Source of the DNA: Chionoecetes opilio
Taxonomy: Eukaryota; Arthropoda; Malacostraca; Decapoda; Majidae
NCBI GenBank assembly: GCA_016584305.1
Contig: JACEEZ010018517.1
Coordinates: 1-64,000 of the forward strand
Direction: 5' to 3'
DNA length: 64,000 bases
Part shown: piece after piece, positions 56,831-64,000 of the stretch
Layout of the letters: each line of letters starts with the position of its first letter
Numbering within the stretch: the first letter of the stretch is position 1
Translations under genes and position numbers: made by a program
The notes under the pieces: model-generated
Database searches by the model: none
The model's input: the letters and a program-made list of their open reading frames with translations, nothing else
Told to the model about the DNA's origin: nothing

Positions 56831-57095
56831 CATCACCTCCAACCCATTCACTCACCCATTACCCATCACCCCCCTCCCATCCACTCACCCATTACCCATC
56901 ACTCCCCACCCATTCACTCACCCATTACCCATCACCACACACCAATTCACTCACCCATTACCCATCACCCCCCATCTATTCCCTCGCCCATCACCCATCA
57001 CCCCCCACCCATTCACTCACCCATCACCCCACACCCATTACCCATCACCCCACCCATTCACTCACCCATTACCCATCACCCTACATCAAGGCTTC
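56831..57095. repeat. Minisatellite, about 28-31 bp unit
   Basis: Imperfect tandem copies of CCATTCACTCACCCATTACC followed by CATCACCCC, about nine units. Long frames through it are repeat artefacts. Confidence 0.92.
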
Positions 57096-57268
57096 CTCAA
57101 TTCTCGCAACCCACTTTTTTTCACAATTATCGCTTAGAGGCTGCTAAAAAAGAAAAAAAAAAAAGTGATGGGATCATCTCATAAGTGCTTAAAACCCTCC
57201 CCTGGTCAACCTGGTTCCAAAAATGTGGTATATGATGGGATTCCGCCACGGGGGGCGGAACCTATACC

Positions 57269-57342
57269 ACACACACACACACACACACACAAGACACACA
57301 CACACACACACACACACACCCCACACACACACACACACACCA

Positions 57343-57380
<38 letters not shown>

Positions 57381-57410
57381 CACACACACACACACACATA
57401 CACACACACT
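57269..57410. repeat. CA microsatellite
   Basis: CA dinucleotide run with several CC or AA interruptions. Confidence 0.96.
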
Positions 57411-57568
57411 TTCGCTTTTATTAATATAGATATTTTATAATGAAGAAGTTACTAAATATTATGAAATCCTTGATATCATAATTAAATTTAAGACAACATC
57501 TTACGCCTGGCAGCGACGAAGAGTGTCTACAGTCTGCTGCAGCATGTTTGTGTGCTAACAGAGGGACT
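57411..57568. other. Short unassigned spacer
   Basis: Begins TTTCGCTTTTATTAATATAG, which may be the 3' end of the hairpin-rich repeat unit. Nothing else is recognised. Confidence 0.3.
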
Positions 57569-59094
<1,526 letters not shown>

Positions 59095-59270
59095 CGTAAT
59101 TTGTGTGTTAAATAAGAAATGAAACGTAATGTGTGTGTTAAATAAGAAATGAAACGTAATTTGTGTGTTAAATAAGAAATGAAACGTAATTTGTGTGTTA
59201 AATAAGAAATGAAACGTAATTTGTGTGTTAAATAAGAAATGAAACGTAATTTGTGTGTTAATAAGAAATG
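59095..59270. repeat. 30-bp minisatellite, six copies
   Basis: Unit CGTAATTTGTGTGTTAAATA plus AGAAATGAAA, nearly perfect. There are no spacers. Because 30 is a multiple of 3, it produces a spurious repetitive minus-strand frame. Confidence 0.97.
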
Positions 59271-59520
59271 AGTTTGTTGATATGAATGACTGATGAAAAT
59301 ATATCTGTAAGAATTATTATTGGAAGGAAAAATTTGACGCAATGATAATAACTTAGGATAATAATATGATAATGACTTAGGAGATTTATGTTTATTATGA
59401 TTTAAGAATGGCTTATAGATGACTTAATGACTAATAGATGACTTTTATAATGACTAAGTTAATTGTGACTAAAAATAATTATTGGAGAAATAAATGTGTT
59501 TAATGGAATCGTAAATATTG
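59271..59520. other. AT-rich spacer
   Basis: Contains loosely repeated ATGACTTA motifs (59355-59460). No gene. Confidence 0.5.
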
Positions 59521-60240
59521 ACTTGCGAAAAAAATTATGAAAAGAATGACAAAATTGGTGAAAAGAATGACAAAAATTTTGAAATGAATGACAACAATTA
59601 TGAAAAGAATGACAGAAATGATGAAAAGAATGACAAAAATGGTGAAAAGAATGACAAAAATGATGAAAAGTTACAAAAAATATGCAAAGAATGACAAAAA
59701 TGATGAAAAGAATGACAACATTTTTGAAAAGAATGACAAAAATTATGAAAAGTGACAAAAATCATGAAAAAAATGACAAAATATTAATAGAATGACAAAA
59801 ATTATGAAAAGAATGACAAAGCTTATGAAAAGAATGACAAATATTATGAAAAGAATGACAAAAAATATGAAAAGAATGACAAAAATTAGGAACAAAATGA
59901 CAAATTAAAGAAACAAATGACAAAAATTATTGAAAAAATTACAAAATTATGAAAAAAATGACAAAAATTATGGAAAGAATGACATAAAACTATGAAAAGA
60001 ATGACAATAATTATTACAAGAATGACATAAATGATGAAAAGAATGACAGAAATGATGAAAAAAATGACAAAAATCATGACAAAAATTAAGTGACAAAAAT
60101 TTTGAAAAGTAATAAAAAAGATGAGATAATTACATATATGATGAAAAGAATGACAAAAATTATGAAGTGACAAATTTTTTGAGAAAAATGACAAAAATTA
60201 TGAAAAGAATTAAATAAATATGAAAAGAATGGCAATGAAT
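59521..60240. repeat. 21-bp minisatellite, about 30 imperfect copies
   Basis: Unit AATGACAAAAATTATGAAAA plus G. Copies vary and a few are shortened to 15-18 bases. Minus-strand frames rich in HSFHNFC are artefacts. Confidence 0.95.
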
Positions 60241-60544
60241 GATTCTAGTCACTAATTAGATATATAATTACATACTATATCAAAGAAATATATAATAGCT
60301 ACTTTTACTGTATATAATTATGAAAAACCGTAATATATTTCATTTTTATAATATAAGAAAAAACTACTCGATTTCTTCCTTTTTGTTATTGTATGTAAGA
60401 AAAACTGTACTACTAGATATTTTTTATAGTGTTATTTGTCAAGATTTTTGATTTTTTTAGTGTATATACATTTTTTTAAAGCAATTGTGTATGTAACAAA
60501 TGCACTTTTTACAAATCTCAAACTTCATACCAATATATTCATAG
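60241..60544. other. AT-rich spacer
   Basis: Nothing recognised. Confidence 0.35.
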
Positions 60545-61095
60545 TTTTTTTTATCGATCGCAATTAATATAGTTCAGATTTCTCGTACGTGTGCGTAATT
60601 TTGTGAACTTTCGTATATTTTAGCCGTAGAAAATATCGCGTAACATATGTATATATGTTGCAAAACTCATTTTACACCAATTTTTTCAGTTCACAATTAA
60701 AATAGTTTCGATTTCTCGTATGCGTAATTTTGTAAACTTAAGATCTTCCGTACATATTAGGTATAGAAAATATTACGTAACCCTTGTATATATGCCGCAG
60801 AACTCATTTTATACCTACAATTTTTTCCGTTCACAGTTAAAATAGTTTCGATTTCTCGTATGCGTAATTTTGTAGACTTTAGATCTTCCGTACATATTAG
60901 GTATATAAAATATTACGTAACTCTTGTATATATGCCGCAGAACGCATTGTATACCTACAATTTTTTTTCCGTTCACAATTAAAATAGTTCGTAAAATTCT
61001 TGCATTTGTAATTTTGTAAACTTAAGAACTTGCGTACATATTAGGTATAGAATTACGTAACCCTTGTATATATACTGCAAGCCTCATACGCATAA
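60545..61095. repeat. Tandem repeat, period about 140 bp, four copies
   Basis: Copies start near 60555, 60690, 60828 and 60972, each with TTCACAATTAAAATAGTTTC, then GTATGCGTAATTTTG, CTTCCGTACATATTAGGTAT and CGTAACCCTTGTATATATGC. The middle copies are closest to each other. No coding potential. Confidence 0.88.
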
Positions 61096-62497
61096 TATAT
61101 TCCTTTGTAAATGACTGAGTTATCCGAGTGTTATAATCCTTTATATAAATAAGATATAATGTCTTTATTAATTTATCATTATTATATATTATTAGTAGTA
61201 CAGTGTTATTATTTTGCCATCAATATGTACCGTCCTGACACTCCTTCTTATGTACAAATTGTTTCGTAGGGTTTTTACTAACTCAAGAAATGTTAACTTC
61301 TTCAGACCCAGAACGTAATTTCCATTGTAATTTTGGTAGCATTAGGCGATTTTTAGTGAATTTAGCAATATTTTATAAGTATGACCTGTTTAGTATCCTT
61401 GTCCACTAACTAATATGGTATATTCAGTGACTTTTCGTAATTTTATGGCTCGACAACAGACCATTTTATATAGCATAGGAAAGATCTGGGCGTGAAGGGG
61501 TTAAGTCCAATACTGCTGTCAGTACAAAAGCAATGTATATGTATATAATAGGTAGGTATACACAGGTGTACAGATAGGCTGGTGGATGATAGAATAGACT
61601 CAGTTATCAGGTAGTTGTTACCCTTATCTGTGTGATGTTACAGGTAACTGGGGTCAACCCAAGTAAGAACACTTACAACTGTTGGTGACACAGTAGGGGT
61701 TGATTGCCTCAGAAGTGTAGAGTTGATGGGTAGGCGTATACCGTCCTAGCCAGACACTTCAGATGGTAGTTGAATAAAAGTAGTCGAGCGGATGTTTTAT
61801 AAAGGCTTGTTAATATAAAGTACTAGAACAATAATTTACAAGATATATATACATATCTGGACACTGTGAGATTTATACATTAATAATGTCACGCAGTTCG
61901 TTAAGTAACGGCCAATGAAACTAGTGTCTAATAGACAGAGCCAGAACTGTTAATGTTGTGACAAGGTACTCCACACCCCCAGGTGTGGGGTACACACAGA
62001 CACACAGGGAGGTGTCGTGAGTAGGAGCGCAAGGTAACACGTCTCCTCTCGTTCTCTGTGTTCTGTCTCTCTGTCCGTCCAGTTGCTGCATATAAGGAAC
62101 GCTGCCGGAACTGGCAGGTTCCGGTGGACATGTCTCTCAGGCCTGTTGCACTCTCGTAAGCGTCATCATCCTTGGGCAGAGCGCTGAGATGACACACACA
62201 CAACTTGTGTGTGCAGTCCGGAACCAGGGGCGAGGTGTGTCTACGTGTTGCATCAAGACACCGGGTTGACTGTCCACGTCATTCTTATGGGCCATGGCGT
62301 GATACTTCGTCAACGTAACCTCATCAAAAGGTGTCAGCACTCAGCATCCGCTAGGCGACACTCAGACACTCGGACATCCTGTCTTTGTATAGATTAACAC
62401 ATAAATATATAACCAGTACGCTAATATAGTTAGTGCAGAGACGATACTTGGAAATTACGTTATGGGCCTCAAGGGGTTAGATCAGTCAACTAATCCC
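61096..62497. other. Unassigned region
   Basis: Moderately AT-rich up to about 61870, then more balanced (61970-62400). A short inverted repeat, CCACACCCCCAGGTGTGG, lies at 61972. Minus-strand frames at 61928-62203 and 62137-62340 are open but unrecognised and lack any supporting motif. Confidence 0.35.
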
Positions 62498-62758
62498 TAC
62501 CGTAGATAACACTATAGTCGCCAGTCACTCGCCACTGCACTAATGTCGCCAGGCACAATATATTACGAATTATAGCATCACTACAGACTGTTATGTGCCA
62601 CTGAAGAGACATGCACAGTAGTTTATATTATGTACATCACACTACATGTCTTCAGTGCCACCTAAAAGTCTGTAGTGATGCTAAAATTCGTAATATATTG
62701 TGCCTGGCGACATTAGTGCAGTGTCAAGTGACTGGCGACTATAGTGTTATCTACGGTA
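62498..62758. mobile_element. Foldback MITE with TA target site (copy 1)
   Basis: Nearly perfect inverted arms of over 100 bases. Both start CCGTAGATAACACTATAGTC and continue through AATGTCGCCAGGCACAATAT to CATCACTACAGACT, with a loop of about 70 bases. TA flanks both ends (62498-62499 and 62757-62758). No coding capacity. TA ends fit Tc1/mariner-type mobilisation but do not prove it. Confidence 0.88.
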
Positions 62759-62841
62759 GAAAGACTAACACTACTATAGGTTAAGTTACAATACTATAAT
62801 TATTTTTTTAAATTCTAGTCATAGAGTTAGGGTTAGTGTAT

Positions 62842-62864
62842 ATAATAATAATAATAATAGTAAC

Positions 62865-62945
<81 letters not shown>
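62842..62945. repeat. AAT microsatellite
   Basis: AAT trinucleotide run with two interruptions. Confidence 0.96.
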
Positions 62946-62949
<4 letters not shown>

Positions 62950-63135
62950 TTATTCTCACCCGAAGGCATACATGAAAATAAAAATCCCCCAATATATATA
63001 GACGAGGGAATGAACTTAAGTACTAAAGCAAATATTTGATAATAGCTATATACCTGTATAATAATAATAAAAATAATTTTGATATCACCGGAGGCATACA
63101 GGCAAAAAATTAAATTGTATAAGTAAAGTATATGT
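62946..63135. other. Short unassigned spacer
   Basis: Nothing recognised except residual AAT units near 63060. Confidence 0.3.
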
Positions 63136-63616
63136 TACCGTAGATAACAGTCAAGTCGCCACCTGCAATCATGTCGCCATTCGCTATATATTAGGAATTA
63201 TAGCCTCACTACTGCTGTGTCTGTGCCACTGAAGATGATACACAGTAGTTTATATCATGACTGTATAATCTACTCTGTTTCAGCGTTGTTTTATGCTTTG
63301 TATCTGCAAGTATAGACGGTTTCAAATTTCACTATTCGTTTTTTTCTTCGGGCGACGACGACGGCGGGAGGACACTCAGAACATAACCAGTAGATGGCGA
63401 CTTGACTGTTGGTAGTCACTCTGTTGATATTTTTGTAATTTGTTAATTTATAGCCATACAATGACACAGATGAAAACACAAAATGACACAGACTCTCCAG
63501 ATAGCCCCTTCTAACTGTCCTGAAATCATGGATGTAGAAATGTAACTATTAACGCCAACACACGTCTGTAAACAGAAACAAAAGTTGTCCTGGCGACTTT
63601 ACTGTTATCTACGGTA
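63136..63616. mobile_element. Foldback MITE, related copy 2, larger
   Basis: Ends CCGTAGATAACAGTCAAGTC (63138) and, inverted, CCGTAGATAACAGTAAAGTC (63614 inward), with TA on both sides. The left arm follows the same plan as copy 1 (GTCGCCA, ATATATTAGGAATTATAGC, CACTGAAG). The interior holds an additional inverted copy of AGTCAAGTCGCCA (about 63394-63407, in reverse) and a segment shared with 56745-56805, so this copy looks composite. Confidence 0.78.
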
Positions 63617-63889
63617 GTGTATTCTGATTCTCTATAGCAAGGGTGCGATGCCCTCCGATCCCCTGCGTAGCGACAGGTGCATCATGGGTACCTCCTCCTC
63701 CTTCGCCTTCCCCTCCTTTTCCTCTTCCTCCTCTTCGCCTGTGGAAAAAATATATGATGAATAAATAATAATGGCGGGAAATTTCAATGCGTTAATATAT
63801 TGTTTTCATTTGCGTTGTAATAAATTGTAAACTTTATCCCTAAATTTTTTTTTATCCTACTATTTTTTGTTATATGGCGGCATACGCTA
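63617..63889. other. Unassigned spacer
   Basis: A TCC/TTC-rich pyrimidine stretch (63690-63745), otherwise nothing. Confidence 0.35.
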
Positions 63890-63945
63890 AGCTGCGCGTG
63901 GCCTCGGTGCTCATCTCCGTGGCATTAGCCCTTGAGCTAATTTTT
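63890..63945 (-). repeat. SINE fragment, same family as 15880-16183
   Basis: GGCATACGCTAAGCTGCGCG followed by TGGCCTCGGTGCTCATCTCC matches 15935-15980 with few differences. Only the body part is present; the tRNA-like head is missing. Confidence 0.72.
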
Positions 63946-64000
63946 CTATAATAGCGATAAAGAAAAATGCGATGTTTTCAGAAGTGATGTACCTTTCTGT

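Noticed and set aside
59095..59270. Possible CRISPR-like array
   Set aside because: The 30-bp units are directly adjacent with no spacers, and the setting is eukaryotic.
61928..62340. Overlapping minus-strand frames of 67-91 codons
   Set aside because: No motif, no splice or promoter context, and composition consistent with chance.

Overview
This window is repeat-dominated eukaryotic DNA with no recognisable single-copy host gene. The mix of LINEs (RTE, CR1-like, Jockey/I-like), a Penelope-like element with a GIY-YIG domain, Gypsy elements, a BED-finger hAT, tRNA-derived SINEs and very long GT, GA and TA microsatellites suggests an invertebrate. An arthropod, perhaps a decapod crustacean, is my best guess, but the sequence does not prove it. 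There is one 612-base gap (28626-29237). Two stretches (about 31970-40830 and 48340-51390) read as if heavily corrupted by base-calling or consensus errors.

Layout. 1-2527: AT-rich satellite with a period of about 1.1 kb. 2637-5007: decayed hAT transposase (-) split by a TATCG-rich insertion. 5101-5757: element with terminal inverted repeats. 6235-10447: Gypsy pol followed by an envelope-like gene, interrupted by a nearly intact RTE retrotransposon (10448-13634) with a 10-bp target duplication. 13645-18081: diffuse repeats and tRNA-derived SINEs. 18082-19980: CR1-like LINE (-). 21118-22140: Penelope-like fragment with a hammerhead-like core. 22995-24424: second LINE (-). 25901-30985: LTR retrotransposon with gag remnant, gap, polypurine tract and both LTRs; one LTR carries 875 extra bases. 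31330-40830: three LINEs in poor sequence. 56640-64000: minisatellites, microsatellites and two related foldback MITEs.

The most interesting part is 42164-56475, a nested composite. The outer element, called G here (14.3 kb), has imperfect terminal inverted repeats of about 480 bp starting TAGTCCGTCAGGT and a 3-bp TCA target duplication. It encodes, on the minus strand, a large protein with N-terminal H/C-rich modules, a C-terminal nuclease region resembling FEN1/XPG (seven acidic positions placed by eye) and a Cys-rich tail. I see no DDE transposase in it. Inside G lie two opposite copies of a second element, called E here: E1 at 45154-52530 (+) and E2 at 52766-54272 (-, 5' part only). E has its own inverted repeats (GGTACGCCGTA), a TA target site, a 5' splice-acceptor-like site and a gene for a Cys-rich coiled-coil protein. 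Inside E1 sits part of a second, divergent G-like gene, called G-prime here (47047 to about 51240). A middle fragment of G (52533-52765) lies inverted next to the 3' end of E1, as expected if the two E copies recombined and flipped the DNA between them. Every copy here is inactivated by stops and frameshifts, but the architecture argues that both uncharacterised gene families are carried by DNA transposons.
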